Of a stretch of 43,437 nt of DNA, positions 9,394 through 17,226 are shown piece after piece. The DNA is taken from contig NZ_MVHG01000038.1 of assembly GCF_002086125.1 (NCBI RefSeq), positions 1 through 43,437 of the forward strand. The letters are read 5' to 3'. The notes below the pieces were generated by a model. It did no database searches. It saw only the letters and a program-made list of their open reading frames with translations, and was not told the DNA's origin. Position 1 is the first letter of the stretch, and each line of letters opens with the position of its first letter. This DNA is from Mycobacterium arosiense ATCC BAA-1401 = DSM 45069 (GTDB lineage: Bacteria > Actinomycetota > Actinomycetes > Mycobacteriales > Mycobacteriaceae). Made by a program: the position numbers and the translations under genes.

Positions 9394-10176
9394 GTGGTGG
9401 CGGTCGATCTCACCCAACGACTGGCGGGCCGGGTGGCCGTCGTCACCGGCGCCGGCGGCGGCATCGGGTTGGCCGCGGCACGGCGGATGCGGGCCGAGGG
9501 CGCCACCATCGTGGTGGGCGACATCGACGCCGACGCGGGTGGCGCGGCGGCCGAGGAACTGTCCGGCTTGTTCGTGCCCACCGACGTGTCCGACGAGCGC
9601 GCGGTCGACGCGCTTTTCGATGCCGCGGCGCACGCGCACGGGCGCATCGACATCGCGTTTAACAACGCCGGCATCTCACCGCCCGACGACGACCTGATCG
9701 AGAACACCGAACTGCCGGCGTGGCAACGCGTTCAGGACGTCAACCTGAAGTCGGTATACCTGTGCTGCCGGGCGGCGTTGCGGCACATGGTGCCCGCGCG
9801 CAAGGGCTCGATCATCAACACGGCGTCGTTCGTCGCCGTCCTGGGATCGGCGACATCGCAGATCTCCTACACCGCATCCAAGGGCGGGGTGCTGGCCATG
9901 TCCCGCGAGCTGGGCGTGCAGTTCGCCCGGCAGGGTATCCGTGTCAACGCCCTGTGCCCGGGGCCGGTCAATACGCCACTGCTGCAAGAACTTTTCGCCA
10001 AAGACCCCGAACGGGCCGCGCGCCGGCTGGTGCACGTCCCGGTCGGCCGCTTCGCCGACCCGAGCGAAATCGCCTCGGCGGTGGCGTTTCTGGCCAGCGA
10101 CGACGCGTCGTTCATCACCGCTTCGACGTTCATGGTCGACGGCGGCATCAGCGCGGCCTATGTCACCCCGCTCTAA
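9394..10176 (+). CDS. Short-chain dehydrogenase/reductase
   Basis: A 260-residue classical SDR. It has the cofactor motif TGAGGGIG (about 18-25), NNAG (about 90), catalytic Ser near TASFVAVLGSATSQI, the YxxxK pair in YTASK, and the PG motif in CPGPVNTP. A good ribosome-binding site (GAGAGGAG, 9383-9390) precedes GTG 9394; a second GTG at 9397 is possible. It is the last gene of the glnA4 set, directly after aldC with no gap. The TAA stop overlaps the TAG of the convergent PPE gene. Equivalent to Rv2857c; the substrate is unknown. Confidence 0.92.
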   Translation: MVAVDLTQRLAGRVAVVTGAGGGIGLAAARRMRAEGATIVVGDIDADAGGAAAEELSGLFVPTDVSDERAVDALFDAAAHAHGRIDIAFNNAGISPPDDDLIENTELPAWQRVQDVNLKSVYLCCRAALRHMVPARKGSIINTASFVAVLGSATSQISYTASKGGVLAMSRELGVQFARQGIRVNALCPGPVNTPLLQELFAKDPERAARRLVHVPVGRFADPSEIASAVAFLASDDASFITASTFMVDGGISAAYVTPL

Positions 10177-11135
10177 CCCAGCTCATTGGCCGCATGCGGG
10201 CCGGGTGAGGGGCTGATCGCGACCAGGCGGACGGGTTCGCCGGTACGGTCCCCGATCGACCGATCCAGCGCAGGCGCCGCGGGCGCCCAGGCGCGCGGCA
10301 CCGACAGCGCACCGACCGGCGTCGCGCGATCGAAGCCCGCCCGCACGCCGCTGATGGCGGCCGGCTTGCGGAAAAGCGATCGCAGGGCCGCGGTCTTGTT
10401 CACCGAATTCAGGTGGGCGATCGCGAAATCCGACGGCGCGGTCATCGAGTTCAGCTTCGACAGCGGCGCGGTGACCGACGAAAGGGACGCATCGATCGGT
10501 GCCGGCGGTGACGACAACAGCCGATCCAAAGCGTCGGGTATCACCGCCATCACCTTGCCGCCGGACGATATGACGTCCGGGGCCGATTGCAGGGCCCAAT
10601 TGCCGTTGGCCACAGCGGGATCGCCGGGTGGTTCGGGAAAGGGAGCGATCGCCGCGGCGCGGGCCGCGCCCCGGGCGTAGGCGTACATGGCGCCGGTGTT
10701 CTGCGCCCACATCGCGTCGTACTCGGCATCGACATCCGCGATCACCGTGCTGTGCTGGCCCAGACAATTCGTCGCGGCCAGCGACAGCCGTCGGGTGCGG
10801 TTGGCGGCGATCGCCGACGGCGGGACCGTCGCCGTGAAGGCCGACTGATGCGCGCCGGCCGTCGCCGTGAGCGCAGTGGCCGCGCACGCACTGCGGGCCG
10901 CGACCGTGTCGAGCCAGTCGACGTAGGGTGCGGCGGCGTCGGTGAGCGCCGCCCAATCCGGGCCCTCGCCGGCCCCAGCCAGTTTCGCCGTCACCGCCCG
11001 ATAGTCGGCCGCCGCGGTGAACAGCCGCGCGGCCAACGCATCCCATGCCGCCGCGGCCCGGATTATCGAGCCCGCACCGGGACCGGAGTACATCAGCCCG
11101 GAGTTGATCTCCGGAGGTAGCGTCGCGAAATCCAT
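10173..11135 (-). CDS. PPE family protein (PPE-SVP-like)
   Basis: A 320-residue PPE protein. It begins MDFATLPPEINS with the Pro-Pro-Glu at 7-9, followed by GLMYSGPGAGS, typical of the about 180-residue PPE domain; MWAQNTGAMYAYA corresponds to the conserved helix near the domain end. The C-terminus contains VGALSVPRAWA, matching the SVP sublineage motif. ATG 11135 is chosen because it places MDFA at the N-terminus and has GGAGG 5 nt upstream; an in-frame start at 11219 would add 28 unrelated residues. PPE proteins are exported by ESX systems, normally with a PE partner, but no PE gene is adjacent. It is the last minus-strand gene after the hydrogenase set, 147 nt downstream of the phosphatase gene. 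Confidence 0.92.
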   Translation of the reverse strand: MDFATLPPEINSGLMYSGPGAGSIIRAAAAWDALAARLFTAAADYRAVTAKLAGAGEGPDWAALTDAAAPYVDWLDTVAARSACAATALTATAGAHQSAFTATVPPSAIAANRTRRLSLAATNCLGQHSTVIADVDAEYDAMWAQNTGAMYAYARGAARAAAIAPFPEPPGDPAVANGNWALQSAPDVISSGGKVMAVIPDALDRLLSSPPAPIDASLSSVTAPLSKLNSMTAPSDFAIAHLNSVNKTAALRSLFRKPAAISGVRAGFDRATPVGALSVPRAWAPAAPALDRSIGDRTGEPVRLVAISPSPGPHAANELG

Positions 11136-11282
11136 TACAGCCTCCGCCCGAGGGTGGCGGTACGAGTCGTGCCCGAAAACATCAGCGTCAAACCACAGTG
11201 CACCGAATGTACCGCGCAAAAATCGGTGAACGGTCTCAACGAGCTGTGAACTCGATCCGAGTCCGGTGTGTGTTTGCGAAAG

Positions 11283-12416
11283 TTATGGCCCGAAAACCAC
11301 GAGCGGAATGGCCATTTCGGCGGCGGTGGCCCCGCCGTGAAAGCCGACCAGGCGAGCCGTCTCCGGGGGCTCGTGTGCGCTGGCCAGCACCGCGGCGTCG
11401 CCGGAACAGACGACGACCACGTCGCCGAGGCGTTCGAGGTGTCGCGCGGCGACCGTCCCGAACATGCCGGTTGCCACCGCCTGCTCGCGGCTGTACACGG
11501 TGGCGCAGCCGTCCAGCAGTTCGCCCCACGCCGCCTGCACGTCGCCGGCCGCACCCGGCACGGTGTGCAGATACCGCACCCGCGGTTCGCCGGCCACCAC
11601 CTCGATTCCCTCGGTCAGCCTGGGGTCGCGGTCGAGGTCGATTCGCGCGTGCTGGGGGACGTTGATGCCGCCGTGATCGGCGGTGACCAGCATCGCCGCG
11701 TTCGCCGGCAGCGTCTCGAGCAGGCGGGTCAGCAGCGCATCGACGTTCGTCGCCGCGGCATGCCACTGCTGCGAACCGATCCCGAAGACGTGGGCGGCGG
11801 TGTCGAGCTCGGCGGTATAGCCGTAGACCAGCCCGGGCGCCGCGCGCAGCACGTCGGCCACCAGCCGCGCGTAGTCGTCGGCCGGGTCCGCCGGGTGGAC
11901 CTCGGCGCCGCGGTAGGCGGCCTCGGTCAGCCCGCTGCCCACGAACGGCGCCGGCAACACCGCGCGGGCGCTCACGCCCGTCGCCTGGAGCCGCTCGAAC
12001 CAGGTCGGCACCGGCTGCCAGGTGGCCGGCGGCGGGTCGTCGCGCCACCGGACGTGGTGGAGCACCCCGCCGGTGAGCGGCACCCGGAGCGTGAAGCCGA
12101 GGATCCCGTGCTCGCCCGGCAGCGCGCCGGTGCCCAGCGACACCAGGCTGGTCGGCGTGGTCGACGGGAACGTGCAGTCCAGCCGGGTCAGCCGCCCGGT
12201 GCCACCGGCCAGCACGGTCGCCAGCAGTGGGGCGCTGTCGGCCAGCTGGGGCAGCAGGTGCCAGCCCAGTCCATCCACCAGCACGACGAGCACCCGGTCG
12301 ATCCGGTCCGCGTCCACCCACTGCGCCACCGCGAGTTCGTCCGGTCTGTTCGAGGCGCTCGGGGCCCCGAGCAGGGTGGCCGCGGCGGGCAGCACGTCGC
12401 ACAGAGAACCGGGCAC
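11283..12416 (-). CDS. Alkaline-phosphatase-superfamily phosphodiesterase/pyrophosphatase
   Basis: A 377-residue soluble protein of the type I phosphodiesterase/nucleotide pyrophosphatase group. Metal and nucleophile motifs are visible: VLVDGLGW (first metal Asp), the Thr nucleophile region FPSTTPTSLVSLGTG, YTAELDTAAHVFG, the TADHGG motif and a late His in GFHGG. There is no signal peptide, so it should act in the cytoplasm. It follows the DUF6390 gene by 22 nt on the same strand, so it is probably read with the hydrogenase accessory genes. Whether it acts on a nucleotide or sugar phosphate linked to hydrogenase maturation or is a passenger cannot be told from sequence. Confidence 0.85.
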   Translation of the reverse strand: MPGSLCDVLPAAATLLGAPSASNRPDELAVAQWVDADRIDRVLVVLVDGLGWHLLPQLADSAPLLATVLAGGTGRLTRLDCTFPSTTPTSLVSLGTGALPGEHGILGFTLRVPLTGGVLHHVRWRDDPPPATWQPVPTWFERLQATGVSARAVLPAPFVGSGLTEAAYRGAEVHPADPADDYARLVADVLRAAPGLVYGYTAELDTAAHVFGIGSQQWHAAATNVDALLTRLLETLPANAAMLVTADHGGINVPQHARIDLDRDPRLTEGIEVVAGEPRVRYLHTVPGAAGDVQAAWGELLDGCATVYSREQAVATGMFGTVAARHLERLGDVVVVCSGDAAVLASAHEPPETARLVGFHGGATAAEMAIPLVVFGP

Positions 12417-12438
12417 GGGGGCCAGTCTGGTGGGGAAG

Positions 12439-13173
12439 TCAGACCCGCGCCAGTCGGTGGCCGGTCACCCGCAGCTGCCGGTTGGTGCTGTCGGTGAGCG
12501 CGCACAGCTGCGCGGGCGAGAGCCGGCCGCACAGCCGGCCCCAGTGCATCGCCACCACATCACCGGCGGCCACGTCGGGCACCGCGCTGTACCCGTCGAC
12601 CCACACGTTTAGCACGCGCGCCGACGGTGCCGACAACGTCAGGGCCTCACCGTCCCAAGCCAGGCTGCGGCACAACACCGCCACGCGGTTGGCGTCGCGG
12701 GAAAGCACTGTGCCGGAGGTGATTCGGCAATTGTCCAGCACGCTCAGCGGTTGTTCGTCGGTACCCCGGCCCAAAAAGCGAGTCCACGGGTATACCCCGA
12801 ACACGTGGAAGCAGTGGTTGGCGGCGGCCTCGCGGGCCAGATCCCCGGTGAGGTGCGACCAGTAGTGGCCCGCCTGCGGGCCGATGATCGCGAGCAACGC
12901 GTCAAAGAATCGCCGCGGGTCGAGGTCGGCGGCGACGCCACCGCCGAGCCAATAGGCCTCGACCAGGCGGTGATCCAGCGGGTCGGCGATCCCGGTCAGC
13001 TCCGACAGCACCCGCAGATACGGCCAGGCCCCGGAGAACCTCGTCGCCGCCGCGCGAACGTCGGCGACCGACCCGTCCCGCAGGGTGGCTCCCAGCGGCG
13101 GACCGCAATAGCCCAGCGCGTTGGGCGCATAGGCGTAGCGCGCGAACATCTCCGCACCCCGGTAATCGGTCAA
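12439..13173 (-). CDS. DUF6390 family hydrogenase-associated protein
   Basis: A 244-residue protein I associate with DUF6390, a family found beside actinobacterial hydrogenase genes (from memory). Function unknown. The N-terminal part reads MFARYAYAPNALGYCGPP, with several Trp/Tyr-rich motifs later (AYWLGGG, HCFHVFGVYPWTRFLG, NCRITSG, VVAMHWGRLCGRL). Conserved-looking His and Cys could bind metal. TTG 13173 overlaps the hypD stop as TTGA, with GGTGGGG upstream; ATG 13149 is the alternative but its GGAG is too close. The frame stays open far upstream over hypD on the same strand, but that extension is a shadow. Confidence 0.82.
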   Translation of the reverse strand: MTDYRGAEMFARYAYAPNALGYCGPPLGATLRDGSVADVRAAATRFSGAWPYLRVLSELTGIADPLDHRLVEAYWLGGGVAADLDPRRFFDALLAIIGPQAGHYWSHLTGDLAREAAANHCFHVFGVYPWTRFLGRGTDEQPLSVLDNCRITSGTVLSRDANRVAVLCRSLAWDGEALTLSAPSARVLNVWVDGYSAVPDVAAGDVVAMHWGRLCGRLSPAQLCALTDSTNRQLRVTGHRLARV

Positions 13174-14300
13174 GTGCGCCCCACCAGCTTGACCGCGTCT
13201 CGGTGCATCCGCCCGAAGTTGTAGTAGGCCGCACACGCCCCTTCGGGCGAGACCATGCACGTCCCGATCGGCGTCTCGGGTGTGCATGCGGTGCCGAAAA
13301 CCTTGCACTCCCAAGGCTTGAGCACACCCTTGAGCACCTCGCCGCACTGACACGCCTTCGGGTCGGCGACCCGCACGCCGGGCATCGAGAACCGCAGCTC
13401 GGCGTCGAATTCGGCGAAGTCGTCGTGCAGCCGCAGCGCGCTTTGCGAGATGAAGCCCAGCCCGCGCCATTCGAAGTGGGGCCGCAGCGCGAACACCCTG
13501 CCCATCAGCGCCAGGGCCGCCGGGTTGCCGCGCTCGGGTACCACGCGCTTGTACTGGTTTTCCACCTCGCAACGACCCTCGCGGATCTGACGCAGCAGCA
13601 TCGCGACCGAGGCCAGGATGTCCAGCGGCTCGAAACCGGCCACCACCAACGGCTTTCGGTACACCTCGGGCACGAACCGGTAGGGCCGGTTGCCGACCAC
13701 CGTGGAGACGTGCCCGGGCCCGATGAAGCCGGACAGCCGCAGGTCCGGCGACTCGAGGATGGCCCTGATCGGGGGCACGATCGTGACGTGGTTGCAGAAC
13801 ACGCTGAAGTTGGACAGGCCCAGCTCGCGCGCCCGCACCAGCGTCACCGCGGTCGAGGGTGCGGTGGTCTCGAAGCCGATGGCGAAGAACACTACCTGCT
13901 TGTCGGGGTTGTCGACGGCGATCTTGCACGCGTCCAGCGGCGAGTAGACGAACCGGACGTCGGCCCCGCGGGCCTTGGCATCCAGCAGGCTGCCGTGCGA
14001 ACCGGGCACCCGCATCATGTCGCCGAAGCAGGTGAAGACCACGCCGGGCTGGCGGGCCAGCCACATCGCGTCGTCGATGCGTCCCATCGGGATCACGCAG
14101 ACGGGGCAGCCCGGGCCGTGCACCAGTTCGACGTTGTCGGGCAGCAGGTGTTCGATGCCGTGCCGATAGATGGTGTGCGTGTGACCGCCGCACACCTCCA
14201 TGAACTTGAACTGCGCACCGTCGCCGCCGGCCAGGTGCTCGATGGCCACCAGCAGCTTGCGCGCCGCGGCCGGGTCGCGGAATTCGTCAACGAATTTCAT
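13170..14300 (-). CDS. hypD: Hydrogenase maturation factor HypD
   Basis: A 376-residue iron-sulfur protein that, with HypC, holds the iron of the [NiFe] site while CN and CO ligands are added. The conserved cysteines and motifs are all present: EVCGGHTH (Cys37), GPGCPVCVIP, CFGDMMRVPGS, FAIGFETT, then the C-terminal cluster-binding group CQCGEV, ECKVFG, CTPETPIGTCMVS and CAAYYNFGR. Length matches the family. It lies between hypC (12 nt upstream) and DUF6390 (overlap). Confidence 0.97.
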   Translation of the reverse strand: MKFVDEFRDPAAARKLLVAIEHLAGGDGAQFKFMEVCGGHTHTIYRHGIEHLLPDNVELVHGPGCPVCVIPMGRIDDAMWLARQPGVVFTCFGDMMRVPGSHGSLLDAKARGADVRFVYSPLDACKIAVDNPDKQVVFFAIGFETTAPSTAVTLVRARELGLSNFSVFCNHVTIVPPIRAILESPDLRLSGFIGPGHVSTVVGNRPYRFVPEVYRKPLVVAGFEPLDILASVAMLLRQIREGRCEVENQYKRVVPERGNPAALALMGRVFALRPHFEWRGLGFISQSALRLHDDFAEFDAELRFSMPGVRVADPKACQCGEVLKGVLKPWECKVFGTACTPETPIGTCMVSPEGACAAYYNFGRMHRDAVKLVGRT

Positions 14301-14312
14301 TGCCGCTCCTCG

Positions 14313-14585
14313 TCAAACGATGGCCGACGAATCGAAGGCCTGCATCTCGGTCGTGTAGGTGTCGCCGAGTTTCTTGATGGCGGCCAGTGTCAGCAGCGCC
14401 TCGGTCTCGTCGATCTTGGCCATCGCGAATCCGACGTGCACCAGCACCCAGTCGTCCGGCGCGGGCAGGTCGTCTTCCAGCAGCCGGACGCTGATGGTCC
14501 GCTGCACGCCACTGACGTCCACCTTCGCCAAACAGTTGGCCGGGTCGGTGATCTCGACGATCCGGCCCGGAATTCCAAGGCACAT
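14313..14585 (-). CDS. hypC: Hydrogenase maturation chaperone HypC (first copy)
   Basis: A 90-residue HypC/HupF protein. It starts MCLGIPGRIVEI, with Cys2 as the essential residue that carries the Fe unit with HypD, and has the core VHVGFAMAKID. A strong AAGGGAG-type ribosome-binding site precedes the ATG. It sits between hypE and hypD, the usual arrangement. A second full HypC is encoded at 19589-19861 and a HypC-like domain is fused in the SIS protein at 16390-17226. Confidence 0.96.
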   Translation of the reverse strand: MCLGIPGRIVEITDPANCLAKVDVSGVQRTISVRLLEDDLPAPDDWVLVHVGFAMAKIDETEALLTLAAIKKLGDTYTTEMQAFDSSAIV

Positions 14586-14606
14586 GTTCGGTCATCTCCC
14601 TTCAAG

Positions 14607-15722
14607 TCAGCAGATCCGCGGCAACGGGTCCCCGACGAGCATGTCGACGATCCGGGTGCCGCCGAATCCGGTGCGCAGCACCACACTTTCGGCGGGTTCG
14701 GTGACGATCTGCCCGACCTCGGCCGCGTCGGCGCCCAGCGGATGCGAGCGCAACGCGTTCAGGCCGGCCTGGGCCTCCTGCGGTGCGACGACGGCGACGA
14801 ACTTGCCCTCGTTGGCGACGTACAGCGGATCGATGCCGAGCAGCTCACAGGCGCCGGTAACCGTGGGCGCCACCGGGATTCGCTCCTCTTCGAGCAACAC
14901 CCCTAGGCCGCAGGCCTGGGCCAGCTCGTTGCACACGGTGCCGACGCCGCCGCGCGTCGCATCACGCATCCATCGGGTGGACGGGGCGGCCGCCATCAAC
15001 AGTTCCACCAGCGGGCTGACCGACGCGGTGTCGGAGGCGATGTCGGCCTCGATGGCCAGATCGCCCCTGGCCAGCATCACCGCCATGCCGTGGTCGCCCA
15101 TCGACCCCGACAACAGCACCTTGTCTCCGGCGCGCACCGACTGCGCCGACAGTGTGCGGCCCGCCGGGATGACCCCGGTTCCGGTGGTGGTGATGAACAG
15201 TCCGTCGACGGCGCCCCGGGGCACCACCTTGGTGTCGCCGGTGACCACCCGCACGCCGGCTCCCGCGGCCGCCGCGGCCATGTCGGCGACGATCTCCTTC
15301 AATTCGGCGATTTCGAAGCCCTCTTCGAGCACGAATGCCGCCGCGATCCAGGACGGCACGGCGCCGGCCACCGCCAGGTCGTTACAGGTGCCGTGGATGG
15401 CGAGCGCACCGATGGAACCCCCGGGAAAGCGGCGGGGCTGCACCACAAACGAATCCGTGGACATCGCCACCCGCTCACCGCCGGGCAAGGCCAGGACCGC
15501 GCCGTCGCCCAGCGGCTCGAGCAGCGGGTTGCGGAACGCCTCCACGAACACGGCGTCCACCAGAGCCGCCGATGCCTTGCCGCCCGCGCCGTGCGCCAGC
15601 GTCACGTGATCGTCGAGCAGTCGGGGGCGGCGCCGGCGGAACGACTCGATCCGCTCGATCACGTCGCCTTCGCCGAACCGCGGCCCCGACGAGAGGTATT
15701 CACTCGCCGGCTTGTTCATCAT
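14607..15722 (-). CDS. hypE: Hydrogenase maturation factor HypE
   Basis: A 371-residue ATP-dependent dehydratase that turns a carbamoyl group on its own C-terminal Cys into thiocyanate for the Fe site. The C-terminus is PRIC, ending in the required Cys. AHGAGGKAS is the early ATP-binding motif; STDSFVVQP, GTCNDLAVAGA and GDTKVV are further family motifs. Its N-terminal extension of about 40 residues (rich in Arg) is slightly longer than the minimal form. ATG 15722 overlaps the upstream SIS gene stop as ATGA; a second Met follows immediately. Confidence 0.96.
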   Translation of the reverse strand: MMNKPASEYLSSGPRFGEGDVIERIESFRRRRPRLLDDHVTLAHGAGGKASAALVDAVFVEAFRNPLLEPLGDGAVLALPGGERVAMSTDSFVVQPRRFPGGSIGALAIHGTCNDLAVAGAVPSWIAAAFVLEEGFEIAELKEIVADMAAAAAGAGVRVVTGDTKVVPRGAVDGLFITTTGTGVIPAGRTLSAQSVRAGDKVLLSGSMGDHGMAVMLARGDLAIEADIASDTASVSPLVELLMAAAPSTRWMRDATRGGVGTVCNELAQACGLGVLLEEERIPVAPTVTGACELLGIDPLYVANEGKFVAVVAPQEAQAGLNALRSHPLGADAAEVGQIVTEPAESVVLRTGFGGTRIVDMLVGDPLPRIC

Positions 15723-16393
15723 GCCGCCCCCAAACCCTGGTCGTTACCGAGGCTTTCGTGGACGGCCAGCCACAGCTGATAACCCAGCAGCGCCTGCGAC
15801 TCCTGAATCCGGTGCACGCTCTGCGAACGAACGACGAAGCAGGCGTCCACGTTCGGGTTGTCCACGAAGGCGCCCCCGTCGTAGCCGGCGAACCCGATGG
15901 TGTACAGGCCGCGCTTGCGGGCCTCGGCCAGCGCGGTCAGCAGGTTGGGCGAATTGCCGCTGGTCGACATCGCGATCGCGATGTCGCCGTCGTGCGCGCG
16001 GGCGATCAGCTGCCGGGCGAACACCAGCTCGAACCCGACGTCGTTGCCCAGCGCGGTCAGGATCGCCTGGTCGGCGGTCAGCGACCACGCCGGCAGCGGC
16101 TTGCCCAGCGGCGGCCGGGCGAACAATCTCGCCAGCGTGGTGCAGTCGGTGCAGCTGCCGCCGTTGCCGAAGGTGAACATCCTCCCGCCGGCGGCGAATC
16201 GGTGGGCCGACTCGGCGGCGGCCGCCGCCAGCAGGTCGGCGTTGGCCTCGAGCGTGGAACGCCGCAACGCCAGGCTTTCGGACGCTTTCGCGCGGGCGGA
16301 CGCGGCCAGGTCGGCGAGCAGGGCCGTGGGGTCGTCCTCCTCGGCGTCGATGAACGGGTACAGGAAGTTGGTGGGTTCGTCGGTGGGGCTCAT
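15719..16393 (-). CDS. GmhA-like SIS-domain protein of the hydrogenase cluster
   Basis: A 224-residue single SIS-domain protein. Sugar-phosphate-binding loops are present: TFGNGGSCTDC, ALGNDVGFELVFARQL and AMSTSGNSPNLL, closely following sedoheptulose-7-phosphate isomerase (GmhA). The GmhA catalytic residues appear lost. Its Glu in the helix after GNGGS (FAAEL) is replaced in TTLARLF, and its His in the RIQExH motif is replaced in RIQESQ. An isomerase role is therefore doubtful and phosphosugar or nucleotide binding more likely. It overlaps its neighbours by 4 nt on both sides, upstream the SIS-HypC fusion and downstream hypE, which ties it to hydrogenase maturation. Confidence 0.88.
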   Translation of the reverse strand: MSPTDEPTNFLYPFIDAEEDDPTALLADLAASARAKASESLALRRSTLEANADLLAAAAAESAHRFAAGGRMFTFGNGGSCTDCTTLARLFARPPLGKPLPAWSLTADQAILTALGNDVGFELVFARQLIARAHDGDIAIAMSTSGNSPNLLTALAEARKRGLYTIGFAGYDGGAFVDNPNVDACFVVRSQSVHRIQESQALLGYQLWLAVHESLGNDQGLGAA

Positions 16394-17226
16394 GAAACGT
16401 CCTGCTCTTCGGGGTCTGATGGCGCTGCTCCTCGGGTCCCGGCTACGCCGGCATCCTCGTCGCAGACGGGGTCTGATGGCGCTGCTCCTCGGGTCCCGGC
16501 TACGCCGGCATCCTCGTCGCAGACGCGGCTGATCGCCGTGCCGGCGTGCACCAGCACGAGCTCGCCGGGGGCGACCGGGCCGACGAGCGTGGTGATCACG
16601 TTCTCGATTCCCCGGGCGGTGCGCACCCGCGCCTGATCGCCGGCCGAAGCGCTCACCACTTCGCCCAGCCGGCCTTCGTCGCTACACGTCACGCACATCT
16701 CGTCGTCCTGGCAGCGGCCGGGTTTGAGCAACCCGGGATGCTCGAAGCACACGTGGGTCAGCTCCCACAGCAGGTGGTAAAAGAGCACGAAGCCGCCGGT
16801 GGCCGGGACGCGCGGGTCGGGATCGTCCAGCCAGAGCACGTGATCGGCCATCGCGGCCGCTGGTGCATCGCCGCTGCCGATCCAGATCGTGGTCGCCCCC
16901 CAGGCCGGTGCGCGCAGCATCACCGACCGCACTTGCGCGTTTTCCGCACCCGAGATCGCGACCACGATGTCACCCGGCCGCACCGAGACCCGAACCAGAT
17001 CAACCAGATCGGGCCCGGTGAGCGCGACCGCCGGCAGGGCCCGCTTGCCCACGATCACCGGATGCACGAATTCGACCGCGATGTGCAGCGCGTGCGGTTC
17101 CCAGGACGGCGCGATGGACCACATGGTGGCGCCGGCGGCGAATCGTTTGGCCAGCGTCAGGGCGGTGGCGGCGAGGTCCTCGGCCAGTTCGGGACTCAGG
17201 CCGCGATCGATGGCGGTGGTGATCAT
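16390..17226 (-). CDS. SIS-domain/HypC-like fusion protein
   Basis: 278 residues. Residues 1-about 165 form a divergent SIS domain (GDIVVAISGAENAQV at 85-99, then GATTIWIGSGDAPAAA). A Cys/His-rich linker follows (H158, C160, H163, C172), then a HypC/HupF-like beta-barrel at about 177-234 (MCVTCSDEG, GELVLVHAGTAI). In ordinary HypC the essential Cys is residue 2; here the equivalent Cys178 is internal, paired with C181. Residues 235-272 are two identical 19-residue repeats encoded by a 57-bp tandem duplication, followed by EEQDVS. It overlaps hypF upstream and the second SIS gene downstream by 4 nt each. Role unknown; a chaperone or scaffold in cofactor assembly is an inference. Confidence 0.85.
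   Translation of the reverse strand: MITTAIDRGLSPELAEDLAATALTLAKRFAAGATMWSIAPSWEPHALHIAVEFVHPVIVGKRALPAVALTGPDLVDLVRVSVRPGDIVVAISGAENAQVRSVMLRAPAWGATTIWIGSGDAPAAAMADHVLWLDDPDPRVPATGGFVLFYHLLWELTHVCFEHPGLLKPGRCQDDEMCVTCSDEGRLGEVVSASAGDQARVRTARGIENVITTLVGPVAPGELVLVHAGTAISRVCDEDAGVAGTRGAAPSDPVCDEDAGVAGTRGAAPSDPEEQDVS
16411..16524. repeat. 57-bp perfect tandem duplication inside a coding region
   Basis: Two identical 57-bp units (16411-16467 and 16468-16524) encode, on the minus strand, two copies of VCDEDAGVAGTRGAAPSDP at the C-terminus of the SIS-HypC protein. The length is a multiple of three, so copy-number change keeps the frame. On the minus strand the unit has GATGCCGGCGTAGCC and GAGGAGCAGCGCCATCAGACC, similar to the repeat at the end of mqo and to the 59-bp repeat after the lipoprotein gene. 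It looks like a MIRU-type element captured as coding sequence. Confidence 0.93.

Noticed and set aside
12439..14193. A 584-codon minus-strand frame that could be read as one large protein
   Set aside because: Only the part after 13173 has sensible protein composition (DUF6390). The upstream part overlaps hypD in another frame and is Arg/Gly-rich.
13203..15609. Long plus-strand frames across hypD, hypC and hypE
   Set aside because: They are antisense to three genes with intact catalytic motifs and show no family features.
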